A stretch of 64,000 bases of DNA from Cycas panzhihuaensis (GCA_023213395.1 CM041465.1:130021741-130085740); one strand, 5' to 3'. Shown: positions 11,330 to 24,164, counted from the stretch's first letter. Numbers and translations: made by a program. Notes: generated by a model not told the origin, from the sequence alone.

Positions 11330-12467
11330 CCTTTTCAGTTGACTTCCATTGACTAATTTTTCAAACAATGTCCCATCAAGCTATTGGAGTCGCACTGATC
11401 CATTCGACCAAATGTGGTTCACCTTGTATGGACTAAGCCATCTCAACTTTAATTTCTCAGGTTTAATTCGGAATTTGTTGTTATCAAGCAAAATGAGATC
11501 TCCTTTTTGAAATTGTGGAACTTTGAGGTGTCGCTCGTGCCATGCGTTTCTTCTCATCTTCTTTGTTTTCAGTTCTCACCAAGTTCTATCCCGGTTTTTA
11601 TCCAGCTTCATTAAATCTACATACTGTTGATCTTGTGAGTCATTCTTTGACAGTCGTAACTCCGATGCCACTCTCAGACTTTCTGTTTGAAATTTCAGAG
11701 GGAGTACGGCTTCCAGTCCATAAACTAGCTTGAATGGAGTTTGCTTATGAGGTCGCTTTATCGTTGTCCTGTCAGCCCATAAAATTAAATACATAAAACT
11801 GAATAGAGTCATTCTGCGTAATCTGTATGCCCTTGATTGCAGATTTTAGATAATGCTAATTTTAAAATTTTATTTGTACTTTCTACTTGTCCATTTGCTC
11901 GCAGATAATACGGGGAAAACTTGGAATGTTGAATCAAGAATTCTTGCGTCAAATGCTTTATCATTTCATTAAGGAAGCTGCTACCTTGATCTAAGACAAT
12001 CTCTAATGGACAACTGAATCGAATAATTATCATTTCATATAGAAATTTGGCTGTACTTTGCACATTGCACGTTTTCATTGCTTTGGCTTATGTCCATTTT
12101 GTTAAAAAATTGGTGGCGACCAAAATGTATCTTGCATTTGTACGTCGAGCTGGTGGGCTAATAGGTCCAATGAAATCCAACTCCCATTTTTCAAATGGGG
12201 CTTGAGCTAATACAGGACACAAGGGCATAAAATGATTTGTGCTGGCTTCCCCACCCATTGGCATACGTTGCAGCTCCACACCTATTTTTGTACATCCTCA
12301 AAGATTGTAGGCCACCATAGACTTGCTAATAAAATTTTTCTGCTTGTTGATTCTACACCTTGGTGTTTTGCTGCGACTCCTTCATGGGCTTCTCTAATGA
12401 CGACTTCTACTTCATGTCCTATTATGCATCTCCTTAAAATTTGATCAGGTCCCATCCTATACAGCAT
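11330..12467 (-). pseudogene. G integrase
   Basis: Zinc finger region at 12467-12200 (H..H with CNVCQRMP), then a core with all three catalytic residues: Asp in WELDFIGPI (about 12185), Asp in VLDQGSSF (about 11985) and Glu in NGQVESTNK (about 11895). The C-terminal domain (GDLILLDNNKF...KLRLKWLSPY) ends near 11330 with VNGSQLKRY. Frame changes at 12280, 12080 and 11810 break it. No chromodomain follows. Confidence 0.85.
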
Positions 12468-12475
12468 TCCTTGGA

Positions 12476-14246
12476 TCAGTTGGAAAGGAAAAGTTTTTTT
12501 GATGAAGCTTTGTCATTCGACATGTTCCATCCCCACCGGTGTTTGTCCAGTTTTAGAAATTGTGCGATGTCCTCGTACCATTCAGGTACTACTTGAATGG
12601 AAAACAATTCTGCATCCGGGAAATCATTCTGGATTCCTGTTACCAGTTCCCCATTCACTTCCCTCGATAGTACATCTGGGATTGTATGCTTGGCTCCTTT
12701 CTTGACAATAATCTCGAAATTAAATTCCTAGAACAACGTAAGCCACCTACTAATTCTTCCTTGAACAATGGGCTTATTAATTAAATATTGGAGCACCTAG
12801 TGATCTACAAAAAAGACAAACAGATTAGCTAGTAAATAATGTCTAAACTTCTGAAGAGCATATACCATGCCCAACCCTTCTCGTTCTATCAGTGAATAAT
12901 ATTTTTCAGCATCCGTTAATTTTTTGCTTGCAAAATAAATCAGTAAATCAATTTTGTCGTCTTCCAACTGTGTTAATACACACCCAATTGCAAATGGAGA
13001 AGCGTCTACATGTACATGTAAAGGTTTTCCGTAATCCGAAAATCTCAGAGTTGGTGCTTGGGCTATCTTCTTCTTCAATAGTTCAAATTCCAACTGTTGC
13101 TAAAGTTGCCACTGCCATTCCATGTTCTTTTTCAATAGGATTTCCAATGGGTTAACTATCTGAGTATAATTTTTTATGAATTTTCGATAGTACCCTATCA
13201 TCCCTAGGAATCCTTTCACTTGCCTCTGTGTTTTTGGCAACGAGAAATTTAAAATCACTGCTATTTTATTCGGAGCTGTTAATAATCCTTCTTTCGTCAC
13301 CAAGTCCCAGCAAAGTTCTAAATGGCACCATGAAAGTGCATTTCGCAGGATTTAAATAGAGATTATTCTTTTTGTAAGTTTCCAACATCGATTGTAAACA
13401 CCTAAGGTGATTCTTTAATAGAGTGAATAATGTGCAGTCATCCAAAAATACTTCAATTGTTTTTCCTATGGTTTGTTTAAAAATATTAAGAATGATTCTC
13501 TGAAATGTTGCAAGGGCATTTGTAAGCCCGAATGGCATTATTCGAAATGCATAAGTACCCCACGCGATGTCAAAAGTTGTTTTTAATTGATCCTTTGGTG
13601 CAATTCGGACCTGGTTGTACCTGCTAAATCCATCAGTAAACGAGTACACTTCATGTCCTCCCACTTTTCCTAAAATATCCTTTGTAAAAGGAATTGGAAA
13701 CAGAGCTTTCTTGGTGACCTTATTTAAAGCTCTGCAGTCGACATAGACTCTCAATTTTCCATTCTTTTTTGGGACGACCACTATGGGACTTATCCATTCA
13801 CTATTCTCGACCTCAAAAATGTAATTCGCTTCCAATAACTTATCTAATTTAGCTTTAACTTGTTCCTTATACTTAGGATTCATATGGTATGGCCTTTTCC
13901 TTATTGGTTTAGCCCATTCTATCAACTCTATTTTGTGTTCACCCAATTCTGGTGGGATGCCTTTTAGGTCTTTATAAGACCAGGCAAACACATCCTTATA
14001 TTCCAAGAATAATGAAGTTGCTTGTTGCACCATTTCTTCTTTCCAGTAATCACCTAAAGCAATCATCTGTGGTTGTTGCTCTGTCCCGATGTTAATTTTC
14101 TGCATTTTTAACTTTTCCCCTATCACTATTTTGCCATCTGGGCCTAATGTATAGGATGGCGTGCTATCGATGCTACGCTCCAATGCAAGATGGGTTTGCA
14201 AATTTTCTTTTTCTCTGAAAACAATATATTCCCTTCTTTTGAACAA
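12476..14246 (-). pseudogene. G reverse transcriptase and RNase H
   Basis: The RT piece at 13266-14246 is open for 326 codons, with PYHMNPK, VVVPKKNGKLRVYVD, FTDGFSRYNQ (first Asp of the palm) and VFLDDCTLF, the FLDD form of the YLDD box. The frame shifts near 13300, continues through VKGFLGMIGYYRKFI (13100-13303) into RNase H (LHVHVDASPFAIG, 12797-13093), and ends in a linker to integrase at 12476-12658. This is the best preserved gypsy coding in the window. Confidence 0.88.
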
Positions 14247-14247
14247 T

Positions 14248-14682
14248 CTAATTTATTCCTTCAATCTGCCCCACCCACTTCTGAACATTTTTGTGAAATC
14301 TTAAAAGAAGATTTTTACTTATTTGATACCAAAAATTAGAATTGTGCACATGCATCCCATACCCAATTCGGGCTTGTTTTATGCATGAATAGAAAGACAC
14401 CAAGTACAAAAATTGTTGCTGCCTTTTATTCTTTAAGATTTTATTACATAATTGGAGATGATATTCTAAGTCATCATTATATTTAACTATAAAGTTGAAT
14501 TTTTCTTGGGTATTTTCTAATTGGGATGACTCTAATTGTTTTTTCTCCTCGTTCTCTTTTTCTAAAGAGTCCATGCAACATTCCATGTGGTAACATGTAG
14601 TTGGTTTTGTTTCTTCTGAAGTATTATATAACCACTTTAGCATATAGGAGGATGAGGGATTACTTGGCAGTCTTGGTTGCAT
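14248..14682 (-). pseudogene. G pol spacer between protease and RT
   Basis: 144 open codons directly before the RT piece, rich in Lys, Glu, Gln and Asn, with no domain I recognise. Long low-conservation spacers between protease and RT are usual in Tat-type gypsy elements. It may have been in frame with RT before the stop near 14247. Confidence 0.5.
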
Positions 14683-14850
14683 CTGGAACGTTGTTTTAGA
14701 ACAAGAACTTGCTATAGATTTTGATCTTGCTGTTGTGGATGAAGCTCTCCCTTCATCTTTGATCTTTTCTATATTTGGCCCATCCGAACATAAAGGGAAT
14801 GTTGTTGTTTTGTCTCTTGCTGGCAGTGTAAATGTATGTTTCCCCCAATC

Positions 14851-15147
14851 CTAGATTGCTTTTGTAGCCAGTAACCATGTTCTCCCTAATAGAGCTGGAT
14901 ATGTCCTCCTTTGATCCTGCATACATACTACTACAAAATCCAATAGTACAATTACTTTTGCCACGGTTACTAGAACATTCAACAATGTTTTCATAGGCCT
15001 GACTTGTAATTGATTAGCTAATCTAATCGAATAATCTGGAGCAACCACATTAGGGCTTCCCAAAGCTATCCATGAGGATTCGAGTAATATATTTACTCTT
15101 GAGCCCCCATCTACAATAGTTCTACATAAAGTGGTTCCAAACATCAT
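14851..15147 (-). pseudogene. G aspartic protease
   Basis: 99 open codons with TIVDGGSRVNILLESSW at residues 9-26, the DGGS active site typical of Tat/Athila gypsy proteases (DTGA or DSGA in others), and a later LLGRTWL motif matching the conserved LGRPWL. Active as a dimer when intact; the frame to gag is broken at about 15190-15240. Confidence 0.8.
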
Positions 15148-15589
15148 CGTCAGAACCCTGGGGTCTATTCCCGTATCTTTTATGGTTATAAGAACTGGCT
15201 TTTCGATTTGATCTCAAACCAATTATTGAAAATACCTTGCTTTCTACCACTTAAATACAACTAATATAGGAATTGGCTCCTAATCCAGTAAGTATATCTT
15301 TTACAATTTGTAACCTTTGCCAAGGATTCATACCTTCTGGTGGTTGTGTTGTCCTCCTTTTATAGTGCAAGCCTTTAAATCTTCCTTGTTGTCTCTCCTC
15401 TTGAGTTTCTCCCATTACGTCTTGAAGTATTTTTATCGCCTCTTGTAATCATTGCTTCTCCACGATCAGATCTGGAAAATTATCTTGTTGAACAGGAGGG
15501 GGTCTGGTTGATTTTCCACTTCGTGTCTGTAAGTAGGCTGGCTTTTCTTGATCCAAAATCACGTCCACCAAATTGGTGTTTTGTATCTT

Positions 15590-16866
15590 GTTGTTCTTAG
15601 GGCAATTAGACCATTCATGATCTGTTGGTCCATATTTTTCACAGATATATTCTCCTCCTTTCTTTTCTAATGGGCATTCTAATCTAAAATGTCCCCATCT
15701 TTGCCATAAGAAACAATGAATGGGTCTTGTCTTGCCCTTATATTGTCTTACAGCTCCTCATTCCGTCTTTTGTGAATAGATGTTATGTATTTCACCTTCA
15801 TTATTTTTAGGTCGGAAATAATATTCCCATATGTTATGATTATTTCCTTAACAATTCTCACACCATTTCATAGATCCTCCATCGTCATTTTTTAAGTGTC
15901 CTCACCGATTGCAAGGTGGAGGGCACCAAATATTATCTCTTGATTTTTTTAGTTGCAACTGAGATAACTCTGTACAGTGTTTTCCAAGTCCTAAATATGT
16001 TGCATACTGTTTGGAACAGAGACTGCAAGTTGTTGCTTTAATACTTCTACTTCTTTCTTTAAAGCCTCGATTTCTGGATTGGTGCCCATTTGTGGTACAG
16101 GGTGTACTAACATACTTGAACAATATACTGGGGCTTGTATCGTCATCTGGGAATATGTTGATTTCATTTGATTTTCAAATTTCAGTGCTAATTCCCTTAC
16201 TTGCTCATAATTATCCATTGGATGCATCATTACTTTGTCTCTCAATTGAGATATCAATGCTTGTACAAAATATTTCATTACCAGCATTGGATTGATTGTT
16301 GTTGACACCTGCATTTTATTCATTATAACTTGCATCCTTCTGTCAAAATCATTCACGGACTCCCCAGGATATTGACGAATTTCTTTCAAAGCTTGCAAAA
16401 TGGCTATTAGATCCCTCAGTTTCTAAAATCAATTAAGAAATTGTTCTTGCAGTTGGTCCCAATTCAATTGTTGGGCTGCTACATATTGGAACCATACTAC
16501 TACGGGTCCCCTCAATGTTGAAAAAAAATGAGCTTTGATTTCTCTCTGATCTATGATCCTTTTAATGTGGATCATGTTTTTAAATAATGCCAGGTGATCA
16601 CCGGGATCAGTAGTACCATCAAATTGGAGGCTCGAAAACATTGAATCACTTTGCACCATAATGTATGGAGCTGTACTGACTAGATTTCCTCCACCTGATA
16701 TCCCACTTTGTCCTCCTGTTTGTGCATTACTGCCCGTTGGACCTCCTATGGTACTCCTTGGGGTCACCATTGGCAACTTGAACAATAGATTTATTATATG
16801 GCTTGGGGTTCGAATTTCCAATAAATGATGATTCCAAGCCTGTTCTTCCATGCTATATATCCCCAA
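15590..16866 (-). pseudogene. G gag with degenerate zinc knuckles
   Basis: Open pieces at 16429-16866 and 15991-16398 join across two stops near 16425. The first has FDGTTDPGDHLALF and HFFSTLRGPVVVWF, the retrotransposon gag core; the second has the SVNDFDRRMQ region followed by a short coiled-coil-like stretch (EIEALKKEVEVLKQQL). Downstream, at 15590-15860, three knuckle-like motifs have lost Cys residues (for example CEKYGPTDHEWSNC). Confidence 0.8.
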
Positions 16867-17300
16867 CTCGATGGAATTCTCTTCTTGTATTGATGCTTCT
16901 GTTTTTTATAAATTTTCTTCAACGGAATCCTGCTAAATATCTTCGTCCACACTCAGTGCTTGTGCCTCTTTTACCGGATCCTCTTCTTTTGCGCACCTCT
17001 GATTAATTTCTTCTTTTGCTTGCGTCTCTATTATACCCAGACTTTGATCTTTTGCTCCCTCCTCGTTTTTTGACTTCCCCCTTTCTATCGAACGTGCAGA
17101 TGGTCACCTCTTCACCTGCTTCTTGGTGTAATTGCAAATATGGGTTTGCGTACTCTCGCTTGGATTCTTTCTTTTTCCCAGCGCTCCTCTCGATCACAAC
17201 GCATTTCGGCTTCTACTCTGGGTGGCATAGAAGAGGACTTGCAAAAAATTCTAGTTGATCTCACCCATTCTCCTGGTTCGATTTTGCAATGGAACGAATG
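16867..17300 (-). other. G leader
   Basis: Leader between LTR and gag. The bases just inside the LTR read CATTCGTTCCATTGC on the minus strand, which does not start with TGG and matches no primer tRNA I can name, so the primer binding site is mutated or the LTR edge is slightly off. Short ORFs here have no support. Confidence 0.45.
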
Positions 17301-17672
17301 TGTGTTGTGTCTAAACCACATAAGGAAACAAGCACAACAAATCATACCAGTTACAACCATTCACCATAGCATAAGACATATAAGCATGAGAGCACAAGAA
17401 CCATCACCATTGCATTATGATGGGCCACTTTGGTTCTCTCATAACCAGACCCGACCCAGAACAGGACACACAGAGATGGACTTTTTACAGTAGGCACAGA
17501 ATGCGACTGACTACATTCCATGTGACGATGGCTAGATTATCACAATTCCTTCCAAGAAAAACCTCCATTCTCGACTCTTTACATTATTATATTTATATTC
17601 ACTGTGGTTTTGAGTTAGTCGCAACTATTACAAATACAAACAAAAAGAGTTGCAACTTAACTGCCGCACACA
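17301..17672 (-). repeat. G 5' LTR
   Basis: Partner of 7448-7819, same 372-bp length and the same TGTGTTGTGTC...CGCACACA ends. It is followed on the right by one base and then by the 3' LTR of E1. Confidence 0.85.
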
Positions 17673-17675
17673 TGG

Positions 17676-18240
17676 TGTTAAGACCTTTATGTTTACATAT
17701 TAAGCATTGTACTTTATATTGTAAAGTTGATGTGCTTTATGTACCTTTATGTAAGGGTGACTTATCACTTAATGTTATAAGTATACACCCACATTTGTTC
17801 TAATGACATAATATTGTAACATAAGAGTCAATGTACCCTCATGTACTTTTGCTTATAAAGAGAGCCTAAGTAACACTTGTCCCACATGCAAAGGGCATAG
17901 CTTGGATGTTTGACACTTGTCAAACATCCAACCATCCAAGGTTCTCTTTCACATCTATATAAGGAGGTCAAACTTCATGCATCACATGAAGTGAGTGAGT
18001 ATTGTACTATTATGTTACTAGCTTGAATCCAAGTCATTCTTGCTTATTTTGGACTGAGGACAAACTTTTACTCGATATTTTGTGTCCATCTTGTGCTTGA
18101 GTTCATTTTGCTTCATGCTTGCTTAGGTGCTCATATTCTTAGTTGCTTAGTGTAGATGCTAATCATCTCCTTATGCTAGCAAGCTTCCTCTTCATAAGAT
18201 CCTAAGGGTTGTGCTTATCATCTATTGGTGTGAACGCTAA
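17676..18240 (+). repeat. E1 3' LTR, displaced by G
   Basis: Begins TGTTAAGACCTTTATGTTTACAT, the same start as the E3 LTR (TGTTAAACCTTATG). It keeps the family landmarks in order: a TTATCACTTAA block near 17760, the GGATGTTTGACA...TGTCAAACATCC inverted repeat near 17907-17932, and a CTATATAAGG TATA box near 17955. The distal part has diverged, so the right end is approximate and could lie as far as 18470. Confidence 0.75.
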
Positions 18241-18906
18241 ATACCATCTTCATCAAGTCATATGGCACCATAAATATTGCTTTAAATGAGATGTTGTGCT
18301 TAAATGATTCCTTCCTTAGTGCAAAAAAATGAGATTTAATGAGCACTAAGAGTCACTTATGATGCCAATACACAACAAAAAAGCACCAAAGATCAAAAAT
18401 GATTTTGCCACACACCAAAAGATCTTGATTTTATTGAGCTTGCTATGTGCTTGTGGGCCTCTTTTGCTTCATTAGGCTCAATTTAGGACACCTCGCTAGG
18501 AGCCTAATTAATACAAATGATGAAATTTTTTTGACTAAGAGCTTAAAAACCATTAAAACGATGGTGTTTTAACTATCTAACATAGATGCAACTCCTATTT
18601 TTTGATAATAACAAAAGTAGTTGACCCTTGCATCAATCTTAGTGAATGTGATTGTTTTGTGTTTCTTTAGCATTAAATGGCAAGTAGTAGTTACAAGGTG
18701 AGCAAGGAAGCACACACTTTGTGTTGCCCTCATTCCAAAATTTTCTAAATCCCAAATTTTCCTCTTTTCTTCCTTTGAAAATCTCCTTATTTATATGGGT
18801 GTTCATGGTTTTCCTCTTCATTGAAAAGTTTCCTCTATATTCATCCTATATTTTCAATTTTTGAAGTAGTCTTGCTTCTCTTTTATTTTTATTTTGTTTT
18901 ACTATA

Positions 18907-18980
18907 TTTTTCTTTTCTTTTTGTTTTTCTTTTCGCCCTCCCCCCAGAAAGAAAAGAAAGGAAAAAAAAAGGAAAGGAGA
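18907..18980. repeat. Pyrimidine tract followed by purine tract
   Basis: About 38 bases almost all C/T (18907-18945) are followed directly by about 35 bases almost all A/G. The two halves are roughly complementary (TTTTCTTTTC against GAAAAGAAAG), so the strand could fold back on itself. A simple-sequence structure with no evident gene role. Confidence 0.7.
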
Positions 18981-19460
18981 GTGCACAAATAATAATTATT
19001 GATATATAAGATTAAGATGCTATTCATTTGGAACATTGAACAAAATGAGTGGCCACTTGACTTGATATGTCTATATGAGATGTGATTATGGGATGTGCAA
19101 GTTAGGTAATGATGGAGATTGAAGGAAGAATGAAAAGAGTTATATGGCATACAAAAAAGTGGGGTGGGAGAAAGGGGAAAGACTCCATTGTGCATTAAGA
19201 AACCCCATGTAAAGCATGACATCCAATGACCAAATGCAATAGCTCATAGTTCGTAATAATAGTACACAAGTAGGAAAACCATATGGTGGGACATAATCCC
19301 CCTACCATGCCCCCATAATAGGAAAAGAAAAAAAAAAAGAAGAGGAAAACACATGGTGAATGTAAAGCTCACTCGATGCTTTTGTGCCGATAATATCATC
19401 CTATGAGCTAGCATATGCCTCAAAATATTAAAAAAAGACATGGACAAGAGTAGATGCTAG

Positions 19461-19584
19461 ATCATCATAATCATCAAATGTTGTACTCTATAATGCTAGT
19501 GTCGAAGATAAAATTCCATCGGATCGTCATAATCATCAAATGTTGTACTCTATAATGCTAGTGTCGAAGATAAAATTCCATTGA
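19461..19584. repeat. 62-bp tandem duplication
   Basis: Two adjacent nearly identical copies, 19461-19522 and 19523-19584, each beginning ATCRTCATAATCATCAAATG. Only a few bases differ, so the duplication is recent relative to its surroundings. Confidence 0.9.
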
Positions 19585-22399
19585 ATTTTCAAAACTAGTG
19601 TCAGAACCTTCATGTTGAAGTTTGGTATAAAATGTACCCACACACTTTTTAGATGGAACATGGAAGCATTTGTTGGACATGCTACAATGGTCAATCTGAT
19701 TATCAATAATTGCATGGACAAGAGGTGGAGATAAAAGGGTTGGAATGCGTACTAATAGGTATAAGTAAGCTCAAAGGATCCATATGAGGAGAGATGAATA
19801 CCCATGTTCTTAAAATATCGCATTCTACAGAAAAAGATGAGGAAGATATTCAATCTTTTCATAGGGTGTTGTTTGGTATAGAAGTAAATGTGCATCATTA
19901 ATTTATTGCTATTAGAGGGGTTCTTAAATCTAGAAGTGAGAAGTGGAAGGGATTGTAATAGTGTTTATGGCTTATCGAACATGTGTAAGATATGGGTAGG
20001 ATTGCAAATAAGGAGCAAGTATAGATTGTGGAGTAAGAACATCATACTGTTGTGAGAAATGATGGAAAGACTAGAGCATAAGTTAAACTTGGAGAAGGGA
20101 AAATAGTCTTAGATTTTTCCTGAGCAAACACAAGGGTCACCAAAAGATAAAATGGAACTCTTAATATAACTTGTAAAAAGGATATATATATTTGGGCCAT
20201 AAGCTTAGTGAGATTCTTAGGAATAAAAGAGGGAACAAATGTTGGCCTTGTGATTATCGTATAATTGTTCTAGATGTTTAGCCTAAGTGCAAAGCATGCA
20301 TATATGATTGGATGTTTACATTTACATACATCACTTATGCTGTGTACATATATAGTTGTATTATGTGAGCAATTATTGAAAGCATGCTTAGGTCAAACAT
20401 CATTAGTGGACTTGGTGCATAGTTGAGTGGGGTTTCCAATTGCCATATGATATACGAATGGGCACTCTATTCATATGGATGGGCCTACTTGTTTGAACGT
20501 AATGTTTAGTATATGGTCAATCCATGGTGGCAATTTAATAATGTCTAGTGGTGATATTATTGTGGTGGAGTCATTAGACATTAGGTATACTCTCTCAAAG
20601 TTGTGATAGGTGTGGGCAACATTGATAGTTGTACAAACTCTCATTTGATTGGCTGCTGTTAAGGTTCTCACAGATGATCTCATTGGTGGGTAATTGCAAC
20701 TTCATTGGTTATTAATGACCTGTATGACTTCTATACAAGGCCATACCTTATTCATTGTAACTTATGAAAACACCTAGTGCTTCTCCAATGGAACCTAGTG
20801 TGGTGTCATCATGTACTTTGTTGATTATCCTTAGTAATAGGATCTCATACATTTTATGGTGGTTGTTTTCAACCTCATCTTGAGGTTTTAGCATGGTAAA
20901 CCTTGTGTCTCAATATTGAACAATTGATGTTTATTTATTGTTCATTATTGATGATTGCATGCTCCTATTATCATGTGCTATACATTTGACTTAATGATGA
21001 TTGCTTCCATATTGATGTGATTACATCCTATGGTAACTGTGAAGTGTTTGATAGTTGTCTTCATAATGATATCAAACCCAAAAATCAAACACTACTGCAA
21101 AATTGGATCTTGATCATGAGGATTATGCACAAGTTTAGGCCTACATTTATTCTAGTGTGATGAAACCTCTTAGGCTTTGGAATATGCATTATTGATGGCA
21201 ATGATAATGTGTATGTGTGTGCATGTTGCATGGGTTCTTGGGTTTAGAGGTATGTTGGGTTTGAGTTCCTATCCTAAAAATTTTGGCAAGTATCAATGCT
21301 AGAGAACAACAATTCTAGGTGGCAGGCCTTGAAACAATGCATATCGTGTACAAAAATTGCATAGCTCAACAATTGAAGAATTCATTTCATTATTCAAATT
21401 CATTGATGTATCATTTACAATCACATGATTGATTGAAACATTTCCTTTTATCACCAAAACAACAAATTTTCATTTGAATCCCCAAAGTTGTAGGGATGAT
21501 TCTATGATAGCATTTGAAACAATTCTAGATGGGTTTGTTTCAGAAAACAACATACAAAAAACATTTGTCCATGAAAACTACAAAATATTGCAATAATACC
21601 ATTTAAAATGCTTCCCAAAGGATGGTAAATAACAACCATGTAAACACTAGATAATTGAAACACCATCATACCTCATATACATATGTATATATCTTGTGTC
21701 AAACTAATTGTGTTAGTCAGTGAAACCACGATTCCATAATAGAAAGCTTGCCCTACTCAAGAAGGGTTATGTTGTAGCGGTTTGCCTTGAAGCTAGGAAT
21801 TACCCAAATGAAGGCATGAGACCAAATAAAATTATTCCCAATAGTATTTGTAAATAAGAGTCTTAAGGCATTTATAGCACGCATGGACTTCATGAAATAT
21901 TTTATTGGGCCTACCTTGAATAATCTAATTACTATGTACAAGATGGGGTGACCTCTCAATATTAACTTAGAGAAGCAACTTTTATAGGCCTCTCACATAA
22001 CCCTAGGCACCTTTGATCAACAAATTACAACAAGATAATTAACACAAAATGTAAGCATGTGGCACTTAAGCACTCACATCCTACAACTAGATGTCACACC
22101 TGATGACATAAACTTTAATCCATGTTACTAGTGGATGGTACAAAGAATATTGTCCAATCCCAAAAGTGGGTTCTTTACATGTGCACTAGTTCTCAAGAGA
22201 AATAACACAAGATAGAGAGGACAAACAAGGAAAAGAAACAAGTAAGGTGTTTTTTCTTACAATATGTATTTTGTTTCAATTCTCTACATTAGCCTTATGC
22301 TTTATTTTGCTTGCTAGAAATTTGTTTCTCACTTTCCTACTACCTTATGAAATGTTAGTTCTATCACTAAAGTGCTAAGGTTTTAATCTTAGGTTGCAG

Positions 22400-22524
22400 T
22401 TCTTGTGGAAGATAATGAGTACCTTGATTCTTATATGAACCAAGAACCTTGGAGAGCTGGTAGATTTTCTCTTACTCTTCGATTGTCACTTTGGTCTGAG
22501 CACCTCGGTCTTCAAGGGCTTGAG
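22400..22524 (+). CDS. PLDZETA: Phospholipase D zeta, internal exon after HKD2
   Basis: 125 bases. After a split first codon (phase 1; Val if the previous exon ends in G) it reads 41 codons without a stop, including LVEDNEYLDSYM and LRLSLWSEHLGL. These match the region right after the second HKD motif of plant PX/PH-type phospholipase D (PLD zeta), which hydrolyses phosphatidylcholine to phosphatidic acid at membranes. The acceptor is TTGCAG (22394-22399) and the donor GAG/GTAAAT. An acceptor 7 bases earlier (TCTTAG) would add residues that fit the family worse. No frame damage, so the gene is probably live. Confidence 0.85.
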
Positions 22525-23599
22525 GTAAATGATGTTCTAATTGAAAGATTATTACTATATACTTGATTCCTTTTAGTTGTTTCTTCATGCTCTTTAATTA
22601 TGGATGTATTTAGAGTATTTTGCACCATCAAATACTATTGGAATGCTAGCAATAATGAAACATTTTATAATCTAGCTAAGAAACTTGCTTAGCATGTGTG
22701 AGTTGTAGACGAGAATTTTAGTTTATGTATGTGTTAATTCATGGATTAGAGATTGATGGAATAGGTCATAAGGTTATTTGAGGATAGTTTATGTGACTGG
22801 GCTTGTAATATAGATTGACCCATGTTTGGCTTTATGTCAAATTAAGTTTGTGGCGTTAAAAGTAACCTTTAGTATTTAATGTGCATGTTACTAAATCTAC
22901 TATTCTCCTATAACATAGTGTGCTCACAATCAACAATATATTTTACATGATAGGTACATAAATTTTCCACACATCAATACTTCCTTTTATTGCCAAAACA
23001 TTTTTCTATAAAGTTGATGTTGTCCTTTTTTATTTTTTTCATATATTGCTATTACAAGAGGTTATAAATCAAATGAATCATGGGATTGGATGCCAAAACC
23101 CTATCAATTCATCCTATTCATACCTACTCACACCCTTGGGCATACCCATTAGGCATGTCTTTGTTGTTAAGATCGTGTCTTTCCATAACAAAATTATTAA
23201 CCCTTTGGTTAATTGTTAATCAAATTTGGAGATGGTTGGTTAATACGTTGATTAATAATTCTTTGTAATGTAGGTTAACGATCATCAATGTTAGTTAACA
23301 TTCCCGCCCCCCCCCCCCCTCCCTCCTTTACATTCAAACTTGTTTGTTGGGTAACTACCTAACAAGCTTTTAGTTGAATGACTCATTACATAGTTAGTCA
23401 ATGGGGCTTTGATTAATAGTTCAAACATTAACAAAATTAACACAATTGTCAAATTTCAATGATTTCTATTCCTTATTTGATGCTTCTACATACATCTCTT
23501 TGGGAAGAACATTGTCTAGTGTCCCCACATAGTGTTCAAAAGGTTGGAAGATGAATTCGTATTCATCTTTTGATGAATATGCATTTTGATCCCCTATAG
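22525..23599 (+). other. Proximal intron sequence
   Basis: About 1.1 kb after the donor site with no transposon homology that I can see. It contains a pyrimidine run with 13 consecutive C (23307-23319) inside 23301-23328. No supported ORF. Confidence 0.6.
23307..23319. repeat. Poly-C tract
   Basis: Thirteen C in a row, followed by TCCCTCC. A simple mononucleotide repeat, likely variable in length. Confidence 0.95.
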
Positions 23600-24164
23600 T
23601 GTGAAAATGGCCAAATGGCCTTACAATCCCAAGATCTAGAAGCTATGTTCACTCTAGTTCTAGAAAGCAAATAAACTAGACTAAGAATGAAGCTATGAGA
23701 TCAAACATGAGCAAGATCAAGCATGAAGAAAAAGAGAAAAATGATACCAAAGATGAGAAGTTGGAATTGATCCAACTTCTAAATGAATAGTAGTTTGATT
23801 AGCAAACTAGCAGCATAACAATGAAGCTCCAACTCTATATGAGAACAATGTGGAGAGGTCTCAATATATAGAGTGAAAGGAGAGACCTAAGGTATTGGAT
23901 GGTTGACAAGTGTCAAGCATCCAACGTACATACCTTGGATATAGGACATGTGTCCCTTTAGGGCTCTCAAGTGAGCAAAAGTTCATGGAGGTCCATTTGA
24001 CCCTTTAGTGACAAGGTTGTGTCACTAGGAAAGAATGTGAGTGTGTACTTTATCACTTAAGTGATAAGTCACAAAAGTACAAAAGAATAATAAAAGTACA
24101 AAGGTACAAATAGTACATGAATAATAAAGTACATAGACTTAACTTGTAAACATAAGGTTTAACA
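23600..24164 (-). repeat. E2 3' LTR
   Basis: 565 bp, TGTGAAAATGG...GTTTAACA on the plus strand, the reverse complement of the E3 LTR pattern. It carries the family GGATGGTTGACA/TGTCAAGCATCC inverted repeat near 23898-23923 and TTATCACTTAAGTGATAA near 24050-24067. The inner edge touches the purine tract. Confidence 0.85.

Larger units (their letters stand above)
7448..17672 (-). mobile_element. Ty3/gypsy element G (Tat/Athila-like), 10.2 kb
   Basis: Flanked by two 372-bp direct repeats. On the minus strand the order is LTR, leader, gag, zinc knuckles, protease, RT, RNase H, integrase, a tandem-repeat block, an extra ORF, polypurine tract, LTR. Protease-RT-RH-INT order makes it Ty3/gypsy; the DGGS protease site, VNGSQLKRY-type integrase end and lack of a chromodomain point to the Tat/Athila side. 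It sits at the polypurine tract/3' LTR junction of E1; GGTGT occurs at 7440-7444 and 17674-17678, a likely target duplication separated from the LTRs by a few extra bases. Confidence 0.85.
18241..22399 (+). other. Intronic DNA without recognised genes
   Basis: 4.2 kb of AT-rich DNA with only short chance ORFs. I found no transposon proteins, LTR pairs or exons; in particular the expected upstream PLD exon with the second HKD motif is not here. It holds a pyrimidine/purine inverted tract (18907-18980), an A-rich run near 19322-19347 and a 62-bp tandem duplication (19461-19584). If the PLD call is right, it is the 3' end of the preceding intron. Confidence 0.55.

Noticed and set aside
22393-22399. 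Alternative splice acceptor TCTTAG, 7 bases upstream of the chosen exon start
   Set aside because: It would read Val-Ala-Val before LVEDNEYL and use phase 0; the TTGCAG acceptor gives the family wording with a single Val and fits better.
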